From positions 1-64,000 of the forward strand of contig NZ_FMVS01000019.1 of NCBI RefSeq assembly GCF_900102515.1: 64,000 bases of DNA, read 5' to 3'. This DNA is from Butyrivibrio sp. INlla14 (GTDB taxonomy: Bacteria; Bacillota; Clostridia; Lachnospirales; Lachnospiraceae). Shown here one piece after another: positions 43,651 through 51,675 of the stretch; the stretch's first letter is position 1; each line of letters begins with the position of its first letter. The notes beneath the pieces are model-generated. The model saw only the letters and a program-made list of their open reading frames with translations, searched no databases and had not been told where the DNA came from. Made by a program: the position numbers and the translations under genes.

Positions 43651-43679
43651 AAATTGTAAATCATTTTAGTTTACAATTT
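43651..43679. promoter_or_regulatory. Inverted-repeat operator of the second AbiE-like module
   Basis: The 10-bp arms AAATTGTAAA (43651-43660) and TTTACAATTT (43670-43679) with a 9-bp spacer lie just upstream of the AbiEi-like start, as expected for autorepression. Confidence 0.7.
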
Positions 43680-43729
43680 AAATATAGCACCATGAACTAA
43701 ATAATTCAAATTAAAACAATTACCTCTTG

Positions 43730-43811
43730 CGTCAGATAAATTGCATAATTTATTTGACGAACTGCTGCTTCTACTATGATGAGTGGTTATTTCCAAAATG
43801 GAAATAACCAC
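43730..43811 (-). repeat. Twin hairpins 3' of DUF4869-like gene, copy 2
   Basis: CGTCAGATAAATT (43730-43742) pairs with AATTTATTTGACG (43747-43759), with one wobble. GTGGTTATTTCC (43783-43794) pairs perfectly with GGAAATAACCAC (43800-43811). Spacing and order match copy 1 at 34515-34596. Confidence 0.7.
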
Positions 43812-43833
43812 TTTCAGCAATTTGCTAGTGCCA

Positions 43834-44271
43834 TCAAACATATTTCAGTGCAATATGCCTATATTCCTCAGCAGTATATACCTTCTTGCTCTCGTTGAGA
43901 ATTTCAAGTTCTATATCACCACAATCATCAAAAGGTAAATAATATCTCAAATTAACAGTAACATCTTCTCTACGCCCGATCTCAACAAGCCACTTGGCAC
44001 AATTCTCTCTGCACTTTGTGGCATTATACATAAGATCAGGCTTTTTATAGATACAGATGAGTGTTTGTACACCTTCTGAAAGCCTTTCTGGCGGAATAGG
44101 TCCAAGCTCTTCATTTACAATAAGCTGATTACCTTTATAATACGACTTATCTACATCAGCCATTATTTCAGCTACAAGAGGATCCTCAAACCACTCCTCT
44201 TCGAAATTAAATCTGAACCATGACGGTACATGCATTGCCCCTTCTGTTTCACCAAAGATAATTTTTAGCAT
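43834..44271 (-). CDS. DUF4869-like protein, copy 2
   Basis: A 145-residue protein, 134 of 145 residues identical to copy 1 (34619-35056). The similarity extends about 120 bp into the 3' non-coding DNA, including both hairpins. Here it overlaps the 3' end of a metallophosphoesterase gene by 7 nt instead of an HTH gene. The two upstream partners share only their last codons (DDKTC and DTKTC). Function unknown. The conserved unit looks like a cassette that has moved or been copied as a whole. Confidence 0.75.
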   Translation of the reverse strand: MLKIIFGETEGAMHVPSWFRFNFEEEWFEDPLVAEIMADVDKSYYKGNQLIVNEELGPIPPERLSEGVQTLICIYKKPDLMYNATKCRENCAKWLVEIGRREDVTVNLRYYLPFDDCGDIELEILNESKKVYTAEEYRHIALKYV

Positions 44272-45041
44272 GTTTTTGTATCTTCCTCACCCACTGTAAC
44301 CGTACAAACTTTATATCCAAGTTTCCCCATAACTGGTATCTTTTCGTATATCCTAGTTTCAGTATCAATTATGATCATAGCTGATTCTCCAATCTGCCTT
44401 CCGTCACTATATGTTGAAAAAACATCTGTAGAAATGAAACCATTTTTCTCATATATATTCTTGACTGGAGTATGACCTACTACCTGAGTGAAGTCTTCTC
44501 TCCTAAAAGCTTCAACATCTTTATGCTGCGGTCTATACCAAAGCGGTGATTCATCATCCCACATGTATTTATCTGATGCGCTGTTCACCGCTTCCAAAAC
44601 TTCTTCTATGTCTGCATCCAGTAATTCAGGATTTAATCTGCTGACATACTCCGCAGTCAGCCCACCATGCATAAATAATACATTATCAATCCTATGTATA
44701 AATGCAATCTGAGATTTGTCATGTAAGGAATCCTTTAGCTCATCAAGCTTTGAAATCACAGTTCTTTCAGCGTATGGCGAATAGCCTGTTTCAAGCTTGC
44801 CCCAAGGATAACTAACATCATGATTTCCATAACACCACAAAGTCTCAGAATACTCCTTGGCAAAAGAAATAGCCCTATCGAAAGTATCTCGGTATTGATT
44901 CACACTGAGTTCTTTTCCCCAATCATCAGGTATGTCCATAAGACACACTGCTATATCAGCCTTGCCTTCCCTAAGGATTTCTTCTGCCCTGTCAAATATC
45001 CAAGGTTTTAAGTGTATATCAGGAATTACAAGTACTTTCAT
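44265..45041 (-). CDS. Metallophosphoesterase
   Basis: A 258-residue calcineurin-like phosphoesterase. Metal-binding motifs are in order: VIPDIHLKPW (D-x-H), CLMDIPDDWG, CYGNHDVS (GNHD), FMHGGL and VVGHTPVKN. The substrate is unknown; relatives cleave phosphodiesters or diadenosine tetraphosphate. It lies between the PD-(D/E)XK gene (13-bp gap) and the DUF4869-like gene (overlap), so the three form one leftward unit in the island. Confidence 0.85.
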   Translation of the reverse strand: MKVLVIPDIHLKPWIFDRAEEILREGKADIAVCLMDIPDDWGKELSVNQYRDTFDRAISFAKEYSETLWCYGNHDVSYPWGKLETGYSPYAERTVISKLDELKDSLHDKSQIAFIHRIDNVLFMHGGLTAEYVSRLNPELLDADIEEVLEAVNSASDKYMWDDESPLWYRPQHKDVEAFRREDFTQVVGHTPVKNIYEKNGFISTDVFSTYSDGRQIGESAMIIIDTETRIYEKIPVMGKLGYKVCTVTVGEEDTKTC

Positions 45042-45054
45042 TTATCAAATCCTT

Positions 45055-45849
45055 TCAAAAAATGTATTTAAAAATCATCTTTTTTATAATCCTGTCGTTA
45101 AGCACATTTCCCGAAGATTCAAAAGATACTATTAGATTATCCCCTGGGAAATAGCCATTTGCAATATACGAGTTGATCTTCCGTACTGCTTTTTCCGCAT
45201 ATGACGGGTCATCCATTCTACCATCATGTTCCCAGTAAACTTCTTTACCATCTCTTTTCCTAAGAATAGTGAAATCAGGGTAGACAGTTCCTACTCCCTT
45301 AAGATTCAATGGGCATTCGTATTTGTACTCAATGCCTAAATCATAGAATGTATCTGCAATTATCTTTTCGGATTTAGATCGGACACGTTCCCCTTTCTTA
45401 GTGTAGATTACTGGAATGTTCTCAGAAAACTCTTTTCCTACGTACGTAATATCTTTCCATTCAGCAAGACGCTTCTCCCATGGCTTCTCTACTGGAATGA
45501 CAAGTTTCTGTCTTACTGGATGTAACCGGTCATATATATCCTCAATTTCATTGTCGTTATATTCATCACTAAGCTTATTGATTTGTTTAATGCGCCTTTC
45601 TACTAACCTTTGTACCTTTTGGTCGTACGACTTTTGAGCTAGTTTAAATGCCAGTTCTTGATTTTCCTTCTTTATGAATTGTCCATTTTTATCCTGCTCA
45701 GTGCAATGCATGTATTGTATTTGACTCTTTCTGGTTGATGTTATTCTTAATGCACCATCTGGAACATCCTTAAGCCTATTATCTACAACAAGTTTTACCG
45801 CCTGCAGTTTCTCCTCCTCATGTTTTAGTAATTCTTTTAAACCATTCAT
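45055..45849 (-). CDS. PD-(D/E)XK nuclease-like protein
   Basis: A 264-residue protein. The first 110 residues are charged and helical. Residues 155-245 look like a PD-(D/E)XK nuclease core: RSKSEKIIADTF with E161, then VYPDFTILRK with D192, then EVYWEHDG with E207. A C-terminal GDNLIVSFES stretch follows. The family is common but uncharacterised in Lachnospiraceae as far as I can recall. GGAG is 13 nt before the ATG. The 84 bp between the start and the repeat array are strongly T-rich on the plus strand. It is the first gene downstream of the 53-bp array, so a link between nuclease and array is worth testing but unproven. Confidence 0.7.
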   Translation of the reverse strand: MNGLKELLKHEEEKLQAVKLVVDNRLKDVPDGALRITSTRKSQIQYMHCTEQDKNGQFIKKENQELAFKLAQKSYDQKVQRLVERRIKQINKLSDEYNDNEIEDIYDRLHPVRQKLVIPVEKPWEKRLAEWKDITYVGKEFSENIPVIYTKKGERVRSKSEKIIADTFYDLGIEYKYECPLNLKGVGTVYPDFTILRKRDGKEVYWEHDGRMDDPSYAEKAVRKINSYIANGYFPGDNLIVSFESSGNVLNDRIIKKMIFKYIF

Positions 45850-45932
45850 TTACTTGTTACTTCTCCTTCTATTTGTTATTTCTATTACAAGTTTTTCTTT
45901 TGTATGTTGCTTTTACTTGTGTGTCTTTATTT

Positions 45933-46305
45933 GTCTGCCTATCGTTATGTATTTGCGGTTTTGGCAGGCTGTTTATCAGCGTACTGTCTGCCTTTTCGCT
46001 AGAAATATTGCACTTAGGCAGACTATCCCGCGCCCTAATGTCTGCTGACAAATGCATAAATGCATATTTAGGCAGGCTATTTGAAGGCATTTGGTCTGCT
46101 TAAATACAGCACCCTCAAATTCAAGCAGACAAATTCAATTGTTCTAGCCTGCTGATATTCCCAAATATAGGCATCAAGCAGACAAACACCAATAAATATG
46201 TCTGTTCTATATAAAAAAATTGGATTTGCAGCAGACAAGCTTTGAATAAAACGTCTGCTAAGAATCAAAAGTTCAAGATTGCGGCAGACTAAAAGCTTAG
46301 TCAGC
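45933..46305. repeat. Seven-unit array of paired 7-bp inverted arms, 53/54-bp period
   Basis: Units start at 45933, 45986, 46040, 46094, 46147, 46200 and 46253 (steps 53, 54, 54, 53, 53, 53). Each has arm 1 GTCTGCY (variants GCCTGCT and GTCTGTT), 23-24 unrelated bases, arm 2 RGCAGRC exactly 30 or 31 bases after arm 1, then 16 unrelated bases to the next arm 1. Only the arms and distances are conserved; both spacer classes differ in every unit. The interval 45,850-46,395 has no supported gene. At the right end, 46281-46308 forms a longer hairpin (GCGGC-A-GACTAA / TTAGTC-A-GCCGC). It could be read as an array of stem-loops or as phased protein-binding sites about five helical turns apart. It is not a standard CRISPR. 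Confidence 0.85.
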
Positions 46306-46395
46306 CGCAATTATTAGAATAACTTGTTAGAATTTGTGATCAGAAAACTGTTTAGTCGACTTGTTTCCTGGGGTATTGCCCTCAAACCCGCATGG

Positions 46396-47799
46396 TTATG
46401 CGGTTGTCTTGGTGAGTAAGACGACGGTTTCTACATGATTTGTCCAGGGGAATTGATCCACGGCAACGGCTCTGCTCATGACGTAGCCGTTTTCCTGGAG
46501 GATTTCAAGGTCTCTGGCAAGGCTTGTTGGCTTGCAGGAGACATAGATCATGTACTGAACGCCGTAGTCAATGATCTTGGAGAGGGCCTTAGGGTTGATG
46601 CCGTCACGCGGAGGGTCGAGGATGATCATGTCAGGCTTGTCCTGGATGTCATCAAGGACCTTGAGTACGTCGCCCGCGATAAATTCGCAGTTATCAAGGT
46701 GATTGAGCTTGGCATTTTCCTTGGCTGCCTCGACAGCTTCTTCTACAATTTCTACACCGATAACCTTGTTGGCAACAGGCGCAAGGAGCTGGGAAATCGT
46801 ACCAGTTCCGGAATATAGATCGTAGATTACACCGTCTTTACTAATCTTCTTCTGGTCGTAGAGGCTCTTGATGTAGTCTCTTACAGTCTGATAGAGAACT
46901 TCAGCACTTAAGCTATTTGTCTGGAAGAAGGAAAATGGTGTAATCCTGAACTTAAGGCCTAATAGGTGCTCGTAAAAGAAATCCTGGCCATAGAGGATCT
47001 CTGTGCCTTCGTCTATGACTGCATCAGCAAGAGAGTCATTTTGGGTGTGGAGGATACCTGTAATCCTGCCATCAAGAGTCAGGGACAAAAGAGCATCCTT
47101 AAAACCAGTAAGATCATGCTGCTCCTGAGTAGTAGTTATAAGGTCAACTAAGATATCTCCTGTCCTTACAGCCTTTCTGACAAGGAGGTGACGAAGATAT
47201 CCTGTCTGTTTCATCCTATGGTAAAAAGAGATTTCTCCATTTGCGTGCATAGGTGAAAAGTAATCAAGTGTCGCAGAAAGAATAGCTCTGTAATCATCAT
47301 CTACTATTCTACAGCCGCTAACTGTAACTATATCGTAAAAGCTGCCTTTTTTGTGCATTCCAAGGCACAATGGGCCGCCCATAACTTCATCGCCAAAGGT
47401 GAATTCCATTTTATTTCTGTACGCAAACTTAACCGGACTAGTCTTGATTCCTTCCCAGTTAACGCGCTCAGACTGTCTGTCCATGGCAGGCTTAAGAAGG
47501 GCTCTGACCTGCTGCTCTTTAAGGCCCAATTCCTTGACATATGGCATAGTAAGATAACTACAGCCGCCACACTTGCCAAAGTGGATACAAGGGCTCTCAA
47601 TAGCATCTGTAGGCTCCTCAAGTACCTCAACAAGCCTTCCCTCTGCCCTGTCCTTGCGGACCTTCTGAATTTGCACAGAAACCTTCTGATCTGGGAGAAC
47701 GCCCTTTACAACGACCTTACCCTCAGCAGTTTCCACGATTCCTTTGTTGGGGAAATCAACCCTTTTTACAATTCCTTCAATAATCTCTTTCTTTTTCAC
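46396..47799 (-). CDS. rlmD: 23S rRNA (uracil-5-)-methyltransferase RlmD family
   Basis: A 467-residue enzyme that makes 5-methyluridine in 23S rRNA (U1939 in the E. coli family). It has an N-terminal TRAM domain (residues 1-65), an Fe-S cluster signature C71-x5-C77-x2-C80, the SAM site DLYSGTGTISQLLAPVANKV, DPPRDG, and the catalytic cysteine in YVSCKPTSLARDLE. The C-terminus NHVETVVLLTKTTA is intact. RlmD and RlmCD subtypes cannot be told apart here. Its 3' end borders the accessory island, which contains several fragments with the same HVET-VLL ending, suggesting repeated integration at this site. Confidence 0.92.
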   Translation of the reverse strand: MKKKEIIEGIVKRVDFPNKGIVETAEGKVVVKGVLPDQKVSVQIQKVRKDRAEGRLVEVLEEPTDAIESPCIHFGKCGGCSYLTMPYVKELGLKEQQVRALLKPAMDRQSERVNWEGIKTSPVKFAYRNKMEFTFGDEVMGGPLCLGMHKKGSFYDIVTVSGCRIVDDDYRAILSATLDYFSPMHANGEISFYHRMKQTGYLRHLLVRKAVRTGDILVDLITTTQEQHDLTGFKDALLSLTLDGRITGILHTQNDSLADAVIDEGTEILYGQDFFYEHLLGLKFRITPFSFFQTNSLSAEVLYQTVRDYIKSLYDQKKISKDGVIYDLYSGTGTISQLLAPVANKVIGVEIVEEAVEAAKENAKLNHLDNCEFIAGDVLKVLDDIQDKPDMIILDPPRDGINPKALSKIIDYGVQYMIYVSCKPTSLARDLEILQENGYVMSRAVAVDQFPWTNHVETVVLLTKTTA

Positions 47800-47980
47800 G
47801 GTAAAAAATCTTTCTATCTTTCAAAAATAAATAATTTCGCATATCTCATCTACATATCTGCACTCAGCAAAAAATGTAGTGTTTCCAGTTTCACAGGAAT
47901 AGCTATTCTGGAACAGTATAAGAGCCAAGCTGCGCCAAAGCATCCGGCACACTTGGCCCCAAATTTTATCTTTTTCCACG

Positions 47981-48244
47981 TCACTCTTTGATGAAGTCCT
48001 CATCATCGAAGTCGTCATCAAAATCATCAAAATCGTCGTCATAGTAATCATCTTCAAATGCTGGTGTCATATAGCGATAAACCAAAAATGAGATGATAGC
48101 TACAGCAGAAGCTGCACCAAGTACAGCCAATACCCAGAGGATCACATTGGAAGGCTTCTTGGCATTAGCCGCTTCTCTCTTGTCCAGTAACTCGTTGATT
48201 CTTGTCAATTCAATAATTTCATCAATCTTAGATTTTACTTCCAT
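47981..48244 (-). CDS. Small membrane protein with acidic tail
   Basis: An 87-residue protein: an N-terminal helical part (VKSKIDEIIELTRINELLDK), one membrane segment (about residues 33-55), and a tail of nearly pure Asp/Glu/Phe/Tyr with repeated DDFDD units. The start at 48244 is chosen for AAGGGG just upstream; a frame extending to 48319 is unlikely. Similar small proteins occur next to pcrA in Lachnospiraceae, but I do not know a function. It lies between rlmD and pcrA; the 180 bp on the rlmD side hold nothing I can assign. Confidence 0.65.
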   Translation of the reverse strand: MEVKSKIDEIIELTRINELLDKREAANAKKPSNVILWVLAVLGAASAVAIISFLVYRYMTPAFEDDYYDDDFDDFDDDFDDEDFIKE

Positions 48245-48327
48245 GGTAACCCCTTTCTCATAAAAAAATAATTCTGTAATAAGTATAACATAGATTCCTA
48301 TTTTCATCAGAAAAAACAAGGAATCCC

Positions 48328-48352
48328 AAAATGAACCGTTGACTCCGTCCCA
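48328..48352 (+). repeat. Dispersed AAAATGAACCG..GACTCC..TCCC motif, copy 3
   Basis: AAAATGAACCGTTGACTCC followed by GTCCCA closely matches 25138-25168. It is located just downstream of the pcrA stop codon. Confidence 0.5.
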
Positions 48353-48367
48353 AGGTCCATTTCCGGC

Positions 48368-50965
48368 TCAGATTTTCTTGAGCTTGGCGAAGGCTGCGTA
48401 CATGATCTTCTGGCCGCAGTCGTCAAATTCTACGGTAACTTTATAGTCTCTTGGACCTTCTTCAAGGCCAGTGACTACTCCTACGCCATACTTGATGTGT
48501 GATACCTTGTCGCCGACGCTGTATTCAGGCTTGCCCATAGTTGTAGGCATTCCCTTGGACAGGCCAGCAAGACTTCCCTTGGTGTGGGTCTTGGCTACGC
48601 TTGAGATGTATGGTTTATCCTTGGGCTGAGCACGCTTAAGTGGCGGCTTGTTTACAGGTGACGCCTTCAATTTGTATGTGTTAGCCAGTCCTGACCTTGC
48701 ACCAGCACCAGAACCGCCATTTCCTGTTCCACCATATCCTGATTTAGAGCCTGCACCATCCACACTAGTACCGTATCCACTGCCCTTAGCAGCGGTTTCG
48801 TTGGCCTTTCTGATACCCTTGGCGTAGGCTGGCTTTATTCCCGAATAGCCCAGGTCGCTGTCTGGTATCTCATCAGAGTAGGTGTTGTATCTCTTGTTGT
48901 AGCCACGGCTATAAGCGGAATCATCTGAATATGTTGACTCGACTCCCTCGTACTCGTCGATTGAGTCGCCGTCATCAAAAAGAAATGCCGGCTTATTGCT
49001 TTCTCTTAGGCCTGACTTGTCAAGAAGTTCGTCCGGAATCTCGTAGACAAATCTGCTGGTCTGGTGGTACTCATTTCTGCCCCAAACCTTCCTCATTCTG
49101 GCAGCTGACAAAGTGAGGTGGCGCTTTGCACGGGTTATACCTACGTATGCAAGTCTTCGCTCCTCCTCTATGTCCTCAGGGTCCTCTTCTCCTCCGTCAA
49201 AAGAAACATGGCTTGGGAATACTCCCTCTTCCATTCCTGCAAGGTAAACATGCTCAAACTCAAGTCCCTTGGCGCTGTGAAGGGTCATAAGAAGAACCTT
49301 CTCATTATCTTCACCAATCTTATCTATATCAGCGATAAGAGCAACTTCCTCCAAAAAGCTTGAAAGAGAAGCCTCTTCCCCTGTTTCCTCTGCCTTTTCC
49401 TCGAAGGATGCAATCTTAGAAATAAGTTCGTCCACGTTCTGGGCTCTGTCGTTATCTCCGCTGTCATCCTCATCATCAATGGTCTTAAGATAATCCATAT
49501 ATCCAACTACATCAATGACATCCTTGAGGAGATCTTCCAGAGAATAGGTCTTCATCTTGGTCCTGAAAGCGCGGATCATTGTAACAAAGTCCATAAGCTT
49601 ACCAGCACTTCTTGAAACTGCCATGATCTGGTCAGCTTCGCAGAGAGCTTCAAAGAAGCTTATTCTTCTCTCATCCGCGTAGTTCTGGACATAATCAAGG
49701 GTTGTGGCACCTATACCACGCTTTGGCACGTTGATGATTCTTTTTACAGCCACATCATCTGAGCCGTTATCAATGGTCTTGAGGTAAGCCAAAAGATCTT
49801 TTATCTCGCGTCTTGCATAGAAGTTCGTACCACCTACGATATCATAAGGGATACCCTCATGAACAAAGCGCTCTTCTATAAGTCGTGACTGAGCGTTGGT
49901 CCTATAGAGTACCGCGCACTCATCATAGGATAGCTTACCGTTTCTCTTTAACTTACCGATATCAGAAGCAATAAACTCTGCCTCATCATAGGCTGTATCA
50001 AACTGGCGCAAACGAACCTTGTCGCCATCTTTTTCATCAGTCCAAAGAGCTTTATCCTTACGGCCGAAATTATTCTGGATAACTGCATTTGCAGCATCCA
50101 GGATCTGCTGCGTTGATCTGTAGTTCTGCTCAAGCTTTATGACAGTGGCATTCTTGTAAACCTTCTCAAAGTCCAGGATGTTCCTGATATTGGCACCTCT
50201 GAATCTATAGATACTCTGGTCATCATCACCTACAACGCAAAGATTCTGGTACTTGTCCGCAAGAAGCCTTATAAGCTCAAACTGGGCATTGTTAGTGTCC
50301 TGATACTCATCAACCATGATGTACTTAAATCGCTCCTGATAGGAGTCAAGAACATCAGGATTTTTCTTAAAAAGCTCAACAGTCTTGACAATAAGGTCGT
50401 CAAAGTCCATGGCATTGTTCTTTTTAAGAGCTGCCTGATACTCAGTGTAGGCCTTGGAAATCTTGACCTTTATATGGTCATTCTGCGTAGCCAGAGCATA
50501 TTCCTCTGGAGATACCAGATTGTCCTTGCACTTGGAAATACTGCTCATGATCTGACGAAGCTTAAGTGTTGTGGTCTCGAGCTGATATTTCTTGCAAATG
50601 TCCTTCATTACTGTCTTGGAGTCATCTGTATCATAAATTGTAAAATTATTGCCGTAGCCAAGCTTGTCCGCGTATCTTCTAAGAATGCGAACGCAACTGG
50701 AGTGGAAGGTTGAAACCCAGATACTCTCGGCTCCAAAGCCAACTATTTTATCTACCCTCTCACGCATCTCCCCGGCTGCCTTGTTGGTAAAGGTGATAGC
50801 CATGATGTTCCAGGGGTTAACATTGCATTCGTCTATAAGATAAGCCACTCTGTGGGTCAAAACCCTGGTCTTACCTGAACCTGCGCCAGCCAGAATAAGG
50901 ACTGGTCCGTCTGTCTGAAGCACAGCCTTTTTCTGCTGCATATTAAGTGTATCGTAAATTCCCAT
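48368..50965 (-). CDS. pcrA: ATP-dependent DNA helicase PcrA/UvrD
   Basis: An 865-residue SF1A helicase of the 3'-5' type. Walker A AGAGSGKTR is at residues 27-35, the DEYQDTNNAQ motif II, the GDDDQSIYRFRG motif III and QNYRSTQQIL motif IV follow, and the LMTLHSAKGLEFEHVYLAGM and YVGITRAKRHL motifs V-VI lie in the second half. A Gly/Ser/Tyr-rich linker (about 690-800) leads to a C-terminal Tudor-like RNA-polymerase-binding segment (VGDKVSHIKYGVGVVTGLEE). It acts in nucleotide-excision repair, replication and removal of stalled complexes. The linker is longer than usual for PcrA. Confidence 0.95.
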   Translation of the reverse strand: MGIYDTLNMQQKKAVLQTDGPVLILAGAGSGKTRVLTHRVAYLIDECNVNPWNIMAITFTNKAAGEMRERVDKIVGFGAESIWVSTFHSSCVRILRRYADKLGYGNNFTIYDTDDSKTVMKDICKKYQLETTTLKLRQIMSSISKCKDNLVSPEEYALATQNDHIKVKISKAYTEYQAALKKNNAMDFDDLIVKTVELFKKNPDVLDSYQERFKYIMVDEYQDTNNAQFELIRLLADKYQNLCVVGDDDQSIYRFRGANIRNILDFEKVYKNATVIKLEQNYRSTQQILDAANAVIQNNFGRKDKALWTDEKDGDKVRLRQFDTAYDEAEFIASDIGKLKRNGKLSYDECAVLYRTNAQSRLIEERFVHEGIPYDIVGGTNFYARREIKDLLAYLKTIDNGSDDVAVKRIINVPKRGIGATTLDYVQNYADERRISFFEALCEADQIMAVSRSAGKLMDFVTMIRAFRTKMKTYSLEDLLKDVIDVVGYMDYLKTIDDEDDSGDNDRAQNVDELISKIASFEEKAEETGEEASLSSFLEEVALIADIDKIGEDNEKVLLMTLHSAKGLEFEHVYLAGMEEGVFPSHVSFDGGEEDPEDIEEERRLAYVGITRAKRHLTLSAARMRKVWGRNEYHQTSRFVYEIPDELLDKSGLRESNKPAFLFDDGDSIDEYEGVESTYSDDSAYSRGYNKRYNTYSDEIPDSDLGYSGIKPAYAKGIRKANETAAKGSGYGTSVDGAGSKSGYGGTGNGGSGAGARSGLANTYKLKASPVNKPPLKRAQPKDKPYISSVAKTHTKGSLAGLSKGMPTTMGKPEYSVGDKVSHIKYGVGVVTGLEEGPRDYKVTVEFDDCGQKIMYAAFAKLKKI

Positions 50966-50996
50966 CTATATCTTAATTCCTTTATATCCGTAATTC

Positions 50997-51644
50997 TCAC
51001 TTCTTGTCTTTGCCCTTATCCTTAGACTTCTCCTTGGCTGCTGCCTTGGTCTCAGTCACATTATCAAGGATTTTCTCGATAAGAAGCTTTTTAACGTAAA
51101 CATCATAGGACAACTCAATGATAAAAGAGATCATCTGCATCTTCTTTTTCTCTTCATCGCTGATATTCTCGTCCTTGAAGGTCTCAAGAGCCCTTGCATA
51201 TTTCTTTTTAAGGTCCTCTATAACGGGCTCTAGAGCCTCACTCTGAAGTTCATAGGCGTTCTGATAGATCCTGCTAAGGTTCAGCTCGTCATCACTTCTG
51301 TGGAACCTGTCATTTAAAGGCCCTAAAAGAGTCTGAATGTCATTTATGGACAGGATGTTCTTGAGATAGTAAATAAAAATAAGCAAAATGACGTGGTCTC
51401 TTGAATACTTCTTCCTGACAGGAGGAGGCAGCAGATCATTCTTGGCATAGTTATTTATCATAGTCTTTGTAAGGATCTTGTCGGTCTCCGGATGACGTGT
51501 TGTCTTTTTAAGCCTCTCATCCATAAAGGTCGTGAGCTGATCCATATAAAGATCTATGTTCGGCATCTCATCAAGAGAAATCGTATCGATTCTTCCAAGA
51601 GATGCGATTATGCTGTTCATTAGATTGTCATTATCAATTGTCAT
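50997..51644 (-). CDS. DUF1836 domain protein
   Basis: About 215 residues. The DUF1836 region (about residues 20-150) has TKTMINNYAKNDLLPPPVRK followed by KYSRDHVILLIFIYYLKNIL, a MerR-like DNA-binding layout. The C-terminus is Lys-rich. The start at 51644 is chosen for GAGG 9 nt upstream; a longer frame to 51704 would overlap recN. Function is unknown; family members are probable regulators. It lies directly between recN and pcrA. Confidence 0.82.
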   Translation of the reverse strand: MTIDNDNLMNSIIASLGRIDTISLDEMPNIDLYMDQLTTFMDERLKKTTRHPETDKILTKTMINNYAKNDLLPPPVRKKYSRDHVILLIFIYYLKNILSINDIQTLLGPLNDRFHRSDDELNLSRIYQNAYELQSEALEPVIEDLKKKYARALETFKDENISDEEKKKMQMISFIIELSYDVYVKKLLIEKILDNVTETKAAAKEKSKDKGKDKK

Positions 51645-51675
51645 TATTACTATCCTCGTAGCACACCCCAAAAAC

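Noticed and set aside
45933..46305. Conventional CRISPR array
   Set aside because: Only 7-bp arms are conserved; no 23-47 bp repeat is shared between units, and no cas gene is in the window.
45933..46305. TIGR-type dual-spacer guide array
   Set aside because: Those arrays have shorter units and a Tas protein with a NOP-like domain nearby. The unit length here is 53/54 bp and no such protein is seen, so the similarity is only conceptual.
45869..46310. Several 60-80 codon open frames on both strands across the array
   Set aside because: They lack ribosome sites, have unlikely compositions and cross the repeat arms in all frames because 53-bp steps break the frame.
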